A stretch of DNA of 64,000 nucleotides from Heterobilharzia americana (Eukaryota > Platyhelminthes > Trematoda > Strigeidida > Schistosomatidae): NCBI GenBank assembly GCA_944470555.2, contig OX104132.1:13773755-13837754 (forward strand). The letters run 5' to 3'. The notes beneath the pieces are model-generated. The model ran no database searches. It saw only the letters and a list, made by a program, of their open reading frames with translations, and was not told the DNA's origin. The position numbers were made by a program, and so were the translations under genes. Position 1 is the stretch's first letter. Each line of letters starts with the position of its first letter. Of this stretch, positions 1-11,945 are shown piece by piece.

Positions 1-110
1 GTACCCTAGGATATACAGCTTAACTGAAAAGAAAGCGATTATCAAGACATAGAGGCGAGAACTCAAAAACTACAAGCTTCCTCGGTGCGCTCTACTTTGG
101 ATGTTTGATT

Positions 111-149
111 GTTTTCACAGATCAAATTATGACCTTATCCTCAAGGTAA
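111..149 (+). promoter_or_regulatory. Splice acceptor and short upstream ORF in the 5' leader
   Basis: A pyrimidine-rich tract ends in an acceptor-like TTTTCACAG at 112-120, 60 bases before the proposed start codon at 181. It could take a 5'-UTR intron or the trans-spliced leader that many flatworm mRNAs carry. Between it and the start lies a six-codon upstream ORF (ATG at 129, TAA at 147-149). Inferred from motif shape only. Confidence 0.3.
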
Positions 150-180
150 ATAAGCAACCTTTCGAATTGGCGTCATTGAA

Positions 181-273
181 ATGGGTGCTGCATTCGCGAA
201 AGTCCTGAATAATCTCTTCATAGTAGAACATGGAGAAGCGACTACAGATTCAAACCTCAAGAAGGCTAAGATG
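181..273 (+). CDS. Exon 1 (coding) of an unidentified host gene
   Basis: Opens with ATG at 181 (G at -3 and G at +4, a good eukaryotic start context) and encodes 31 residues beginning MGAAFAKVLNNLF and ending TDSNLKKAKM. It stops at a strong donor, GTATGT, at 274. An in-frame TAA at 151-153 makes this the first usable in-frame ATG unless a weak acceptor at 153-154 is used. Phase at the donor is 0 and fits the exon at 362 across an 88-bp intron; tiny introns near the 5' end are common in schistosome genes. The glycine after the initiator Met would permit N-myristoylation, but nothing else resembles ARF-type GTPases. Product not recognised. Confidence 0.5.
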
Positions 274-361
274 GTATGTATGCTGTCCTCAACTCGAAAA
301 TCACCCAAACCAGTATGTTTCCTTATTGAGTGGTGATCATCACTCGTAACGTTTACTTTAG

Positions 362-486
362 AATGCTTTCTGGAGATATCTTGAACTTAATAAGTCAAAC
401 GAGGTGCTAACTAAAACCAATCTCAAAGCCGGGGCGAAGTTTATTCACGAATCTAGATGTGGTCGGGAAAATGTTGTTGTAATAAT
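362..486 (+). CDS. Exon 2 of the same unidentified host gene
   Basis: Bounded by the acceptor TTTACTTTAG (ends 361) and a consensus donor GTAAGT at 487. All 41 codons plus two bases are open, beginning NAFWRYLELNKSNEV and ending CGRENVVVI. The entry phase (0) matches exon 1. The exit phase (two bases, AT) matches the exon at 23902, which starts with one base completing the codon. The peptide is lysine- and asparagine-rich with a hydrophobic VVVI end; I know no family for it. Extra exons of length divisible by three could lie in the 23.4-kb gap. Confidence 0.55.
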
Positions 487-3137
487 GTAAGTGACGTTAT
501 TTACCGTAGCAATACTTATTCTCATTGAAGCAGACAATTTTTATGGCATAAATGTGGTGTGGAATGTTAAAAGTTGAATGTTTTTCGTTGCAAACCCGTC
601 AATTATTGGGCAGTTGCTACCGAAATCATTTGTAAACTCCTTTCCTAAGTATTACTATCTTGATTAGGGGTATTAAATTGTGAAGTGAAGGAATAACCAG
701 ACGTCTTACGATTGTGAAATTTTAATTTTAATTGTGTTATTTTTAAACGGGTTAACTATTTACAAATTTCCGCCATTATAATAAACTAGAAGGTGGAAAA
801 TCTGTCCGATAAGTATGAAGCCAGACAATAGTTTTACACAGGTTGGTAACAGGCAAAGCACTGGGCTCTATGTGGTCAAGCAGCCGATAACAAGAGACAC
901 CAGGTGGAACTGTTGTGAGCTGGGTAATGGGGCTGAATGCTTTAAACTGCCCGTTTTTTTCTTTGACTGTAACTTCTAATAAATGGTTTCAAATAATAAG
1001 TCATTCGAGTGGATTATCGCCAACCGTTGATTTAAAACGCACATATTTCGAAAATTGCCATGTAAATTGCATAAAACCCGAAGTTTAATTAGGTACGCAT
1101 ATACGAAATGGCTGATTGTGACTGAAATGGACTGATATTTCGAATTAGCAAACCATTTTCGGTTTATGAATCTTCTATCGTCACCGATAAGTTTACCTTG
1201 AGGTACGGATCACCTGTTCCGTTCTAACCTCCAGTAATTAGTATGTTTTTGAAGGTCTGGTTTCTGTTTAGTTTTATTCGGTGAGCGAATTACTACCACT
1301 TGCTTTGTCGGGAATTTGTTTCTTCGACCACTTTACAGGGGGTTCGTAGTTATTCAACAGTCTTCGCTTGAATGAAGCCAGTAAAGATTTAAAACTTCAC
1401 AAAATGCACTGACTTTACTTCCTACAAATTTTTGATTCAGGGATTGGGAAGCTTACTTTCGTCTCTCACCGTTTTAAGCACAGAGAAGTACTTATCTGGA
1501 AATTTATCTCACTTGTAAAAGTTTCTCTCCATTTCCAAGAATATAAAGATTTAATAGAAGGCTGATAAAATGGGTTGTATGGTCAAATGCTACACAGCAG
1601 TAATTTATGTGTTATTTCTTCGATCCACAGCATTTTCGTTGTGAATATATCACACACAGTATATCGTTGGTTAATTATTAGCTAGCCAATAAAAGCAGTT
1701 ATTTCTATCATGTAATTTCACGAAAGACTACGACTTAAGTACTTATATTTGTATAATTTCGTAAAATACTGCTTATGCTTCGAAATCCTTTTTCTATGTT
1801 CTTTCGCCTCATCAGCCCTACACCAATTTTTCTAGTGTTCTCTACATTGTAGTTTTTTAGGATCCATAATAAATAACAATGCTACACTTGTTCAAAGCAT
1901 AGTCATCTGTTGATGATGCCTTCAAATTTAGCTTGGTACAAAGCTATACTTGCTGTAATTTGGTAGACTATGTGGTGTTGCATATGGAATTACTCACAAG
2001 GCTTACATTCCAATTATTTGGTGACTGGTTTGTAGTACCAGGGTGGAATAATTATAAAAACATCTCCAGCTTGCTTAGTATGTCCTTTTTTTACACATTA
2101 TTGTTATACTCAGTCTTCATTTTTTACAGTCATCAAACCAATTAAAATAATTTTAATATGATGGCCATTTATAACTTCAGAAAGATATGACCAATACCAT
2201 TTTTGGAATTGTTTCAGCCGGACGTTAATAAACCACAACATTTTTGTAAAACTTCAATCCTACCTGAGGTTAACACGTTAAACGTATCACATCATATGTT
2301 AGATCCTTTCCGTTCTGGTTGAATTTTAATTTATTATCATGCCTTGATCTTTATATAGTAAATCAACATCACTGATAATAGCAGTTCATCAACATTGTAA
2401 AAAATGTTTTCGAATGGCAGACCAGGTTGCACCTTTTGTTTGACTACTACATGAAAGGTTTAGAACTGCTGCTCATTATCCAACCCAAAGGTCTAACAAA
2501 AAACGGGTTGAAATTTGATTTCTGCTATAATTTACTCTTCCTAGCGTATTTATTAGCACAATATCAACCATTTACTCAATAATAAAAGTAACCTTCTTTG
2601 AAGAGTTTCAAGTTTAGCCGTCGCTGGTGTTATTGATTAAATGAGATATGGAGTTTTAGCAACCCTCACTTATTAGGCAGAATATGAATCAGTGGTCATT
2701 GTCTAGCTTTCAAATTATTACTGGAATCTAGATTATAGGATACGTTTGAATACAAACAAGTGTTTACCTCTTGAAACATCACAGACATCCGGAGCGCCTA
2801 ATGCTGAAATTTCGAAAATACTTGTCCACTTTTACATTTTGGTTATTGGCAGCTTGACAAGAGGCTATTTTACAGACCACAGAGAAATATGATGGTGGTT
2901 TTGGTGTCCTGTGAGCTTTGATATTTCGTATGTGAATGTTTCATCACCAAGCTTGATGATATCTTCAGCACCAACCTCATAAAGAAGTGATGCATATTCG
3001 AATATCACACGAATGTTTAAAAGGTGTTTTATTGACCCTGGATGTTGTCCAAGCACTTGAAGCACTTCAGGAAGCCGAATAAAAATATCTATACAAGTGT
3101 TCACAACCAGTGATTAACCATCTAGCTTTATCAAAAA
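487..3137. other. Intronic DNA with no recognised feature
   Basis: Start of the proposed 23.4-kb intron. A+T-rich and stop-dense in all frames; the open frames here are short, start at random ATGs, and show no motif or splice context. I see no retroelement motif or tandem repeat. Confidence 0.5.
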
Positions 3138-3526
3138 GTGTTTGTCAGCAGGACAGAAAATACGGAAACCGCCGTAAAGAAATGGGTGCGTTACCCTATC
3201 CTACACCAAAAATATCTCAGAAACAGTCAATCATTTGGTTTGTCCTTTCGCAATCAAAGTATCATACAAACCAACGGAATAACTAAACAGTGTTTTGCAA
3301 ACCAAAGGATCTATAACCAAAAGAAGATAGGGCAAACATAATCTAAGAAATCAATTTCGGAAATTGTTCGTAGCAGTTTGTCGACCAGTCTAGCCGTCGA
3401 ATTGCGCAAAGAACCCGCAAGCATCAACTACCAGTAAAGCGATATGATGCGGCCTCCTTGGTTTCAATGCATGCAAACAGTTACAGTCACAAATTCGACA
3501 GAGAGAATGTGAAATTCCCCTTACTT
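3138..3526 (+). mobile_element. Penelope-like element relic, GIY-YIG region
   Basis: Broken fragment of the C-terminal part of a Penelope-like retroelement protein. One frame reads to KKIGQT, the degenerate 'YIGQT' of the GIY-YIG endonuclease, then stops at 3339. After a frame change the 3387-3525 stretch reads HQLPVKRYDAASLVSMHANS followed by YSHKFDRENV, close to the end of the 59-61 kb lineage of this window. The RT domain is absent and at least one frameshift is present, so it is dead. Its right end abuts a Sm-alpha-like repeat. Confidence 0.65.
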
Positions 3527-3735
3527 AGGACTCGTCAGCTAGATTTATCTTCACCGCAGTGACTATTGTTTTCCCCACTGGGATTTTAACCGCACACCCA
3601 TCGCTTCAAAAGCCAGAGCGTTATTCATTAGGCTACCGAGTTATAGTTACTTGTAATTGCCCATCGTTGTGCTGGATCGAAGTGATTGACGTCTGTTGGT
3701 ATATGAGTTCTTATATGATGCCTCGAAATTGTTAG
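3518..3735 (-). repeat. Sm-alpha-like hammerhead SINE, decayed, with adjacent second head
   Basis: On the minus strand it has the tRNA-like head and box 1 of the hammerhead (CTGACGAGTCC, 3530-3540), but the GAAAC box is lost. The 3672-3731 stretch matches the part that lies upstream of the ribozyme (plus-strand sense) in the complete copy at 18.65-18.92 kb, so this looks like one truncated unit next to the start of another, i.e. a tandem arrangement. Confidence 0.6.
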
Positions 3736-3835
3736 GTTACTCATTAAGTTTTAATTTATTTGGTGGTGGCTAACAGATCCTGTATAAAAACGGGAAACTG
3801 AGAGTATAAATAATCTGGAAAAACAGTGAGCTATT

Positions 3836-4085
3836 GTGGTGCACGCAATCACTCATAACCACATAAAAGGGTGTTGTAAAATCTCAGCCGTTAAAATGAA
3901 CTTTTCATTGTTGAAGGAGAGATTCACTACCGAATATTTGTGTACGGTATCAAAATTGAACATATGCTGTAGGAATGGCTCAACACCTATCCTAGATACT
4001 GGGAAAAGTTTACTATCCATTTGCCAAATTAATTTAAAGAAACAGAATTATAAAAGTGATGTGGAGTTACCTTTGATATGAAATA
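3836..4085 (+). mobile_element. Penelope-like element relic, extreme C-terminus and 3' UTR
   Basis: An open 81-codon frame aligns along most of its length with the last 75 residues of the PLE at 54.3 kb: ITHNHIKG here against LTHNHTIG there, LLKERFTTE against RWRERLITE, and CCRNGSTPILDTGKSLL against CNRNDATPIPEIWKTLL. It continues into a related 3' UTR (GATGTGGAGTTACC). It starts after the GIY-YIG motif, so it encodes no complete domain. Same lineage as the copies at 23.2 and 54.3 kb. Confidence 0.7.
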
Positions 4086-4779
4086 GAAACAATAAGTTCG
4101 GTTATGAACTTTATCTAACAAATAAATTAACTTAGAATTTTGTTTTCAATTATTTAACTGTAAGCTTGTCCCTAAAGACAACTTGTTTGATTCACAAAAA
4201 TGAGGTAGAAATACACATTTTCGTGATTGCTCTGCAAAGCTGTTATAAGCTTTTTATGAAAATGAACAGTATCATCGTTCTTTTCTTTCTCAAAATTACA
4301 ACTTTTTAATAGTCAGCAGTTATTGACTAGAATATAACTGGGAAATATGTCTCATTGATTGTTTTTAGCATTTAATTGTTAAATATGCTGTGCATTACGG
4401 TGTTGCACGATTAAGTTTTATAGTCATCCAAATTTCATTAACTCATAGTCTCCAACTAATTTTGAATGCTGGATAACAAAGTTACTCCACTAATTGATGA
4501 ACATAAATTTAATTCTATCATCACTGAAGTTTATTTTCTTTAATAAGAATGTTATACCTACCTTTTAGGGTTACTTGACGTCATCACTGTTATGAGAAAC
4601 TTAGGATAAACTGTAACGTTTTCAAGTTAAGAGTATTGGTGCTTTTTAATTGGGATGTCAGTTTTCAGTACTAAAAGTCATATGTAGTTCTGACAATGTG
4701 TTCTATCCCATTAGCATAGGAAAGTAAAAACTGTCAATAACATACATTTGATCGGTCGTCATCGTTCGTCGTTGATCAT
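4086..4779. other. No recognised feature
   Basis: A+T-rich intronic sequence with no repeat or coding signal that I can identify. Confidence 0.5.
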
Positions 4780-4789
4780 TTCATAGTTC

Positions 4790-4940
4790 CGAGCCGTGTG
4801 GGGAGATGTAGACTGCCTGTTTAGGGTCCCCGAGATGAAAAGAATCACTGATTAAGGACTAACTCTTGAAGATATGGCTAAAAATCGATGACAATGAAGC
4901 AGGTGTATTCACTCCTTCATATCTTTTAAAGCTTGAACAT
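4790..4940 (+). repeat. Direct repeat, copy 1 (partner at 7435-7580)
   Basis: About 145 bp closely matching 7435-7580 in the same orientation, sharing GGAGATGTAG, CTGCCTGTTTAGGGTCC and GGACTAACTCTTGA. In the partner it lies directly downstream of a retroelement relic, so it is probably the 3' UTR of that non-LTR element, here without the coding part. Confidence 0.6.
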
Positions 4941-7194
4941 TCACACTTAACTTTATCTTCAGACTGTGTATTGTCTCACACAGTTTTATCTACTCTGATA
5001 TCACTCTTTTTCTATCAAGCTGTTTTTTTGTGTACTACTATGATGAAGTGTGGTAAATTGAGTCAGTGCAGTTGTGTGCGACATTCTACATTGATTCAGT
5101 CGATCAGTCTGCCAGTCAGTCAGTCATTTTATAGGCATTTGTTTTCAATCTTCCTGGTTCTTTTGGTTTTTTCTCTTTGTATTGTTGAAGATTTTAGAAA
5201 ATCGTATCAATTTACTATTGAATAAAGTTCTGTTTTCATACCTCTCTAGCCATTTAGGTCATGGGTCATTTTAGAATCATATCCAAATAGTATGAATGGA
5301 ATTTGACAAGCGAATGTCTAACACATGTAAGACACTCGGTTGCCATCAGTGTTATGGTCTTTTTGGAGATTTCTTGAGAGACAACCGTCGATAAAGAAGA
5401 CCTTCCCTTACACTACCAACCTATTAGAAAATTGTGGAGCGGCGCTAACTCATGAATCCTCTGATTGTTAGCCTAACCTATCTACAGAAAGGTAGACAAG
5501 TGGGTTAGGGCACGGCAGCTCCTTGAAGTTAGCACCCAACGAATCTAGGTGGGACCGCTCGAACTGGAATACTAAAGTGTAAATACATTCATAATTTGCT
5601 TTTTCATATAGTATCATATTTTCCTACTCACCTTACTCCTTATTGTTTGTTTGTTTCATTGTCTATTTTGAATGTTGATATTATTATTTTCACTTTACTG
5701 TTCAACCAGCTGTGAGCGACTTTAAAGGCTACCCTAACAACTGCTAAGATAACCAATTAGGTTGCTATATTTTATGAAAAACCACCTTTGTAGAAAACTA
5801 GAAACTAGGCTTCTAAGCAGAAAAATTATGCCGAAAATAATAGTAGTAAACGTTTTGATTACTTTTAACTGCAAATGGAGTGATGTTTCATCATATTTTA
5901 ATCCTTCTAATCTGTTGACAGAATCTTTGTATCTAAAAATCACCAGACAACAAAAATTGAATACTCTCTTACAAAACCTTAGGATCTCAAGGAGAATTCA
6001 ACTTCAACATGAGTCAGTATATGACTTTTCTTTAACGTCAATGTGTAATCATTTAAGTTAGGTATAATCTGTTATTCAAAAAATGTGTGAAAAGGGGATA
6101 AATAAATCTGTCTTAAGTAGTAGAACAAAGTATTTCTTATCTCTGATATAGTTGAATCCCAACAATTGTTAATAATGATGGATTCTGTCTGGAATGATGA
6201 CACCTAGTATTTCGAAAACCATCACCATCCCTGTAATTAAACTCAGTCCCTATTTTATTCTTACTTCGAAATAGCATTGTTCCCGAGATTTCATACAACA
6301 TGGAAATCTGTTAATGCATCCAGTGTTGTTACGCAATACCCACCATGATAACCAGTAACGTTTCAAAAAGTGGTTCTTATAACAAAATAAAGTACTGTTG
6401 ATAAACATAATTAATTGAAAACATGAGCATAGTTAACACTTCAAATTTATGTTTCTATAAGTAGGTTAATCAGCCTTTTCAAGTGTCTATATAGAATTTC
6501 CTTAGAGTGAAATCATAATTGATGACCTTGTATTTGTGATTGTCCAATAAATGTTCATTATGATTGGTAAATAAAAGAATAAATTGCTCTCAGCATCATT
6601 TAAAATAGTTGGTCTAATGAATGAAACTCTTTTTTCTTTTCACTGATATAAATTTATTGCTAATTTTTAGATTTAAGCTCAGATTGTAACCAGAATGCAT
6701 TCAAAATCAAATGGTAACACTTAATCAACTACTACTACTAATACTGTCTAACATTAGGTGGCTTAAATGAAACCAATCTGTTTCCATTTTTAATTGAATC
6801 GGACTTACACAGTTTGTCAAAATGCAAATAACCTTTCTTATAACACAGGATGTAATCTGTTTTGCATAATTAACGTATATTGATCCTTATAGGTGAAATC
6901 ATTATTTCATAATGTAAGAAGCAATTCTACTACCAGTTTACTAGGCGTTAATCGCATACTTAGTCCGAAAACATGATTCAATATGAACTACTACGTGTTG
7001 TGCTGCATGTCTCTAACTACATCTTTCCTTCAGCATGATCTATACTGACTAGTTGACATTAGAAGGATAAGCTGAGTCTTATTCCTGTTTATTGTAGATA
7101 TTTTGAGCTTGGACAGTTAGTATGGTAATCATTGTAAAATTGTGTAGTAACTTTTTGACTCAACTGAAAACATGAAACAGTTGCCGTTTTTCAA
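4941..7194. other. No recognised gene
   Basis: Intronic sequence. Short open frames at 4866-5225 and around 5730-6060 show no motif, and the first runs out of the repeat at 4790. A G+C-richer patch at about 5330-5570 may be an old repeat but has no partner that I can see. Confidence 0.45.
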
Positions 7195-7580
7195 CCATAG
7201 GTATCTTCGTAGCATTGCTAGAATATGGTAGAATCATCTTGGGAGCAATGTTGAGGTCAGGCGAAAGGTAATAAGACAAACAAGTCGATTGATCAGATTG
7301 TGAATGTTAGTCGACTAAAATGGATATGTACTGCACATGCAGAGCCACTGTCTACCTCGATAAACCATGCTAAGGAAAGTTGGATTACGTTGGTAAAACG
7401 TTCACGGTGGCCAGATCAAGACGGGGCTTGGCTTGAGCTGTGTGAGGAGATGTAGGCTGCCTGTTTAGGGTCCCTAAGACGAAAGGAACCACTGATTGAG
7501 GACTAACTCTTGATGAAATGGCTAAATATAGGTGACAATGACGCAGATGTATTCACTCCTTGATATCTTTTGAAGCTTGA
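7195..7580 (+). mobile_element. Relic of a non-LTR retrotransposon C-terminus and 3' UTR
   Basis: Between 7290 and 7440 the plus strand reads a decayed RLKWICTAHAEP ... RWPDQDGAW. This follows the C-terminal pattern of schistosome RTE-like elements (R-L-x-W-x-x-H-x-x-R-M-P, then R-G-G-Q). Stops and frame changes are present. The 3' part (from 7435) is the direct repeat shared with 4790-4940. Family assignment is tentative; a chance likeness is possible. Confidence 0.4.
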
Positions 7581-8619
7581 TGATGCATCTCAGCAGACCT
7601 ATACAAGTTTATCTGCCAGTCTCAGAGCCGAAATGCGAGTGTTGTTGTTATAATCCTACTCCATTTCTTACACTGAAATAGGCTGGACTCAACGGTACTC
7701 ATTGCTCGTAAAAGGAGTCCTTAAATCTATGAATCACGTTATGGCAATAAACAAGCTGTGAAACTAGTAAGAACTGGTGAATACTAAAGAGTGTTTCATT
7801 TTACTGTGACGGTTCCTCAGCGTTATACACTCCTTTGTTATCTTACTTAAGATGAGTTGTAGTTTCTTCAACCAGCTGAGGTTGTGAAATATTAGCGTTT
7901 AGATTATGGTTCACTGTTTTAGCCAAGAAGTATTAGTATCTAAGATCCTTTCCTCATGAACGTCAGTATATTTTTTGATGCAGCAAAGAATGAGATAACT
8001 TACTGAGGTTCCATAGCTTAAAATTCATTTCTTCTTTGAAAAAGAACATCTTTGTTGTTATTTCCTGGTCTTATGGTGATATAATTAACTCATAAGACTA
8101 ACATTATCAAAGGATAAAACTTTCCAGTCAGTCCAGTTTCTTACATCATTGGTGTCATTTTATCCGACTGTAGTTACCATGCCGAAATACGCATAAACAT
8201 TCTACGAGTTACCCCGTCACTTTCTAATTCAATTCAGGAGAGATTTAGACGGTAAGGTGGTTTGACATCTGGTGTGATCATGATACTGATCATGATGATC
8301 TACACACATTCATATAATAGCCGGACAAAACTCTCAATGGTTGAAATCTTGTTTCAATTTAGGTATTTTCTGAACTTCAGTCATCTTGCCCATCACATTA
8401 GATCCAGTCTACCGATCCAAGTTTACCTTAGACAACCTAATCAACGGAATACATGTACCAATAGGAATGGTTTTATCAATACTAATTTTAGGCTCAAAAA
8501 ACTGTCGTTCATCATTTAGGAACTTTGTATTATTGGAAAAGTCTGCGATTACCCTTTAACAATATTTTATTATTCGCTTACTAATTATGACTGAGTGCTT
8601 TTCCAATACTTGGTCATGT
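7581..8619. other. No recognised feature
   Basis: Intronic sequence with short random frames (for example 8262-8519) and no motif. Confidence 0.45.
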
Positions 8620-8945
8620 TGTTGGTTGGTTTGAAGCAACAGACAGGAAGCCTTGGACCTGAGTTTCGTGCTTGTTGGCACTTGTCAGCAAGGCGTATCT
8701 GCATCCTCGATGGAACTGATGTCCCATCTGAGATGTGAACCCGCTTCACCCAGTGCGACTATACCACTAAGCCGATTGCCTCCAAACAACTAAAACCTAC
8801 TAATCTCCACTGCGATGCTGAGCCTCCTAGCTTGATGGCCATATTGCAACTATCATCGATAGGATTCGTTGTGCACTCAGGACTAGGCAACATGAAATTA
8901 GTTACTCTCCCATGACCAGTCAATACACTTCGTCGTATTTAATGG
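8620..8945 (-). repeat. tRNA-like SINE (family B), with its tail piece inverted
   Basis: At 8630-8790 the minus strand carries a tRNA-like head (TTAGTGGTATAGTCGC, then a B-box-like GGGTTCACATC). The plus strand reads CAGGAAGCCTTGGACC and TGTTGGCACTTGTCAGCAAG, shared with copies at 11.0, 11.3 and 32.2 kb. The following 8790-8945 is the reverse complement of the unit at 32040-32130 (GGAGGCTCAGCATCG and TAGTCCTGAGTGC), so two oppositely oriented pieces are joined here. Confidence 0.6.
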
Positions 8946-10479
8946 TTTTGGTACCATGTTGATACTATTTATTTCATTTGTCTGAAACCGAATCAAGAAG
9001 TTTCCCTAGATTATTTATTTAAATAAGCTGAGGATATTCATGATTCACAAAAATATAATTCCTTTCAATTCATTTTCAACCTGAAGAAATTTATACATTT
9101 TCTTACACAAGATCACTTTATTTGATAATGAGATTTTATTACTTATAATGTCTAGTTCTTGGCATTTAAAACGTTATATCATTTTTTTTTTATGCGTTAG
9201 ACAATAAGCGCTATCATATCTACATGAAAACGCTGGTATCTTTACCTCAAATGAATCATCTGATATATACAACCAATATTAATCTGTTGGTGTTGCATTA
9301 GGTAGATAGGTAGGTAGATAAGTAGGTAGAATACCTTTTTGGCACAATGTGTATATATAGGAGTGATTGAAAGTAACTTGTTTTAATCAATAATTGAATG
9401 CCATCTTTACTTTTTATGTAGATTAAACTAAATGTTCTTATAATCTACATACCTATATTATTTAGAATCAACATAAGGATTCTTCATAATTCTGACTACT
9501 TTGATTGTTTGAATAATTTGACTTTTTTTTTCTCATTTAAAAAGTCATTCATAAGGAATGTTGTTTATGTTGAACAGTTCAAAGAAAAACCTTTTAGTAT
9601 GATGTTTAACCAGTAATAATCATTGTAGCAGTGTAGTGTATATAAAAAAAAACTTATCTGTAGTAGATCTTTCCTATTAAAATATCTTGACTCAGTAAGT
9701 AAGTGTTAGAAAATGCACTAAACATATAAGATTTACCTTTGTTCGAACCATCAATTAACTAGGTATGAGTTGATGGCTAAAAATTGTGAGTTACAGTTTC
9801 AGAAACAGAAGCTAACAAATGGTCCTAGTAGAGAGTAATTCTAACGCCATGACAACTTGAAGCAACCAATTTTAGATATCTTTGGAGTAAAATAGACCCA
9901 TCTACTATTGGAATTTATGCATAGATGTATGATCACACCTTGTTTTTTCATGTTTGAAATGAGTTAACCAATTGAATACTGTTTGTCTGATACAATTTTG
10001 CAAGTTTTGAACCACATATAAATAATTTAAAAACATGATATTGTTTACCCATTGCTTCACATAGGAAGATAAGACTTGGTGTTAATAAACAACCTTTGTA
10101 TGTACCATAGCGTTAGAAATTAGTCTTTAGTATTACTGTAAATGATTACCAATACTTTATACTTGCAAGTATTCATTTATGCGATGGACATTTTTTCTTT
10201 GAGACAATTTATTTCCTATCTGAAATTTAGACTACTTTTGTAGTTCCGTTATGAATTTCCGTAAAGTTATCGTAACTCTCACTCTTAATTGCGGGAAATG
10301 CACACATATACAACCTGAATCCCTGCTACTAATTGGGTGAATTAAAACGATTTCAAACGGTGCACACCTCATGGTGCAAACCTTGCATCATGTCAGTAAG
10401 ATTTTTGTTGTAGCTAGAGGTTGAGTTACTTGATTTGAAACAACTCATGACGATCAACAAATAAAGCATATACTAGGTG
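8946..10479. other. No recognised gene; short TAGG-type tandem repeat
   Basis: A+T-rich intronic sequence. A short imperfect run of GGTAGATA / GGTA units lies at about 9299-9331. Nothing else is identified. Confidence 0.5.
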
Positions 10480-10640
10480 ATGACTAAATGTGAAATGAAA
10501 ATTTGAACCGCGGCCGGATTCGAACCAGCCACCACCGGGTTTCCGGCCCGATGTTCTACCAGCTAGCTGTCCTACGAGGTCCGACTGCTGAGCAGATTTT
10601 TATTTCACTTCAGTCACAAGCAGGGTCTTACCTGACTACC
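10480..10640 (-). repeat. tRNA-derived SINE (family C)
   Basis: On the minus strand an A-box-like region and a B box (GGTTCGAATCC, 10518-10528) bracket GGGCCGGAAACCCGGTGG, as in a tRNA head, followed by a tail ending TTCATTTCAC. Too divergent outside the boxes to be a tRNA gene, and repeated at 10.7, 14.1, 20.3, 34.5 and 62.8 kb. Forms an inverted pair with the next entry. Confidence 0.7.
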
Positions 10641-10689
10641 GTGTAAACTTGTGATGGGTTTCTACCGCTTGATCGTACTCATGCTGGCT

Positions 10690-10850
10690 GCGTAGTCAGT
10701 GTGGATACATAACTCAGTTGGTAAAGTATCAGGCGGGAAACCCGATGGTCGGTGATTCGAATTCAGCTGCGGTTCACATTTTCGTTTCACCTTCAATCAT
10801 CACCCAGTATAAAGACTAGTCTGCCAAACTGCGGCTATCTCAGACAGTCA
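10690..10850 (+). repeat. tRNA-derived SINE (family C), opposite orientation
   Basis: The plus strand has ATAACTCAGTTGG (A box), GGCGGGAAACCCGATGG, a B box (GATTCGAATTC), then TTTCACCTTCAATCATCACC and a tail with GTCTGCCAAACTGCGGCTAT. The A box is changed from TAGCTC to TAACTC, suggesting age. Confidence 0.7.
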
Positions 10851-10959
10851 ACTGAAAATAAAGCATAATCTCAGTTAGAGATTATAATTCGGCATCGGTT
10901 TCTAAAAAGATGACTATCCTTTTATTAAGAAAATATCAATTCAATTCGGTCATAAATTG

Positions 10960-11360
10960 TCTTTCATTCATGAGAGTGGTAGCATTATGCATATCTCTGA
11001 ACAGTTGGCTAAAGGCAGTTGGAACGAAGCCCTGCTGGATCTAAGGTTCCTGTTTGTTGGCGCTCGTCATCAAAGCGTATGTGCAACCTCAAACTTGCGT
11101 CACCCAGTGTTGCGGTCACAGACGTCACCACTTGATTATTCCAGCCACGATTAGACATATTAATTGGTCACTGGTGAGACATCAATTTCAAGTTTCCTAA
11201 TCCTGATTGCTGACTGGATTCTGTCGATCATTTAATAATGCGGTCAAAAAGATAGGAGGGTCAGCACCTTGGTGCACTTTGATGGGTATTAGTTGCTTGG
11301 AGGTAATCGGCAGGAAGTCCTGGACTTAGTTTTCGTGATTGTTGGCATTTGTTGATAAAA
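10960..11360 (-). repeat. Two family B SINE pieces
   Basis: Piece one (about 11010-11150) reads GTTTGTTGGCGCTCGTCATC and TGCGTCACCCAGTGTTGCGG. Piece two (about 11160-11355) has the body GGAGGGTCAGCACC plus GGCAGGAAGTCCTGGAC and TTGTTGGCATTTGTTG. Both follow the plus-strand order seen at 32.05-32.39 kb and are diverged. The open frame at 10957-11154 only crosses this repeat. Confidence 0.55.
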
Positions 11361-11737
11361 ATATTCCATCATGAACTGAAATCGGTTGGGTATCTGCGAG
11401 AAAAGTTATGTGTTGAATAGGTAATTCATTCTAGTTTGATGACTTTAGGAAATATGTATAATAATCAATTCCGCATTCAGTCAACCCAGGTTTTGCAGCA
11501 ACTTCTTCGTAAAGAAGTCATATAGTCTGAATGTAGTTATTGTCCAGCGTTATTACCAGGCATTCACTCCAAAGTGTGGTTTACATCCTATCTCTTTTCA
11601 AAGTCAGTTTAAAATGAATCAGTAATATATTTTGAACTTCGCGTAATTATTAACGGTTAAGTTTCACCCCTGTTAATCGTACGATTGTTTGAAAACAGTA
11701 GAAGGGGTAAAATAACAAAAGGTTTATTTTTCGTAGT

Positions 11738-11945
11738 TGGTATTCATCATGGACTGACATCAGTTGGAGGAACATTGAAAACCTGGGAGCACTGGACAGT
11801 TTTTCGTTTTAGTATGAAGACTCCTCAGCAGCGCGAACCCATAACCCCGCCCAACCAGGGCTCAAACCCGGGACCTTCAGGTCTCATGGCCAGTTCGTTA
11901 CCACCGAGCCACTGGGTCAGAATCCAATGGTCCACATAACCTACT
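11738..11945 (-). repeat. tRNA-derived SINE (family A)
   Basis: Plus-strand landmarks in order: TTCATCATGGACTGACATCA, GAGCACTGGACAG, CTCAAACCCGGGACCTTCAG (the reverse of a tRNA B box), then a tRNA-like CACCGAGCCACTGGGTCAGA. The head is therefore on the minus strand. A further family-linked stretch (GATATAGCGCGATCACC) runs to about 12080. The overlapping open frame is a by-product. Confidence 0.7.

Noticed and set aside
181..273. ARF-family GTPase N-terminus (MG then an amphipathic stretch)
   Set aside because: No P-loop (GxxxxGK) follows in exon 1 or 2.
9299..9331. CRISPR-like spaced repeats (GGTAGATA units)
   Set aside because: Contiguous microsatellite without spacers, in a eukaryotic context.
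10518..10580. tRNA gene
   Set aside because: A and B boxes are present, but the cloverleaf arms do not pair well and the sequence recurs as a dispersed SINE with a shared tail.
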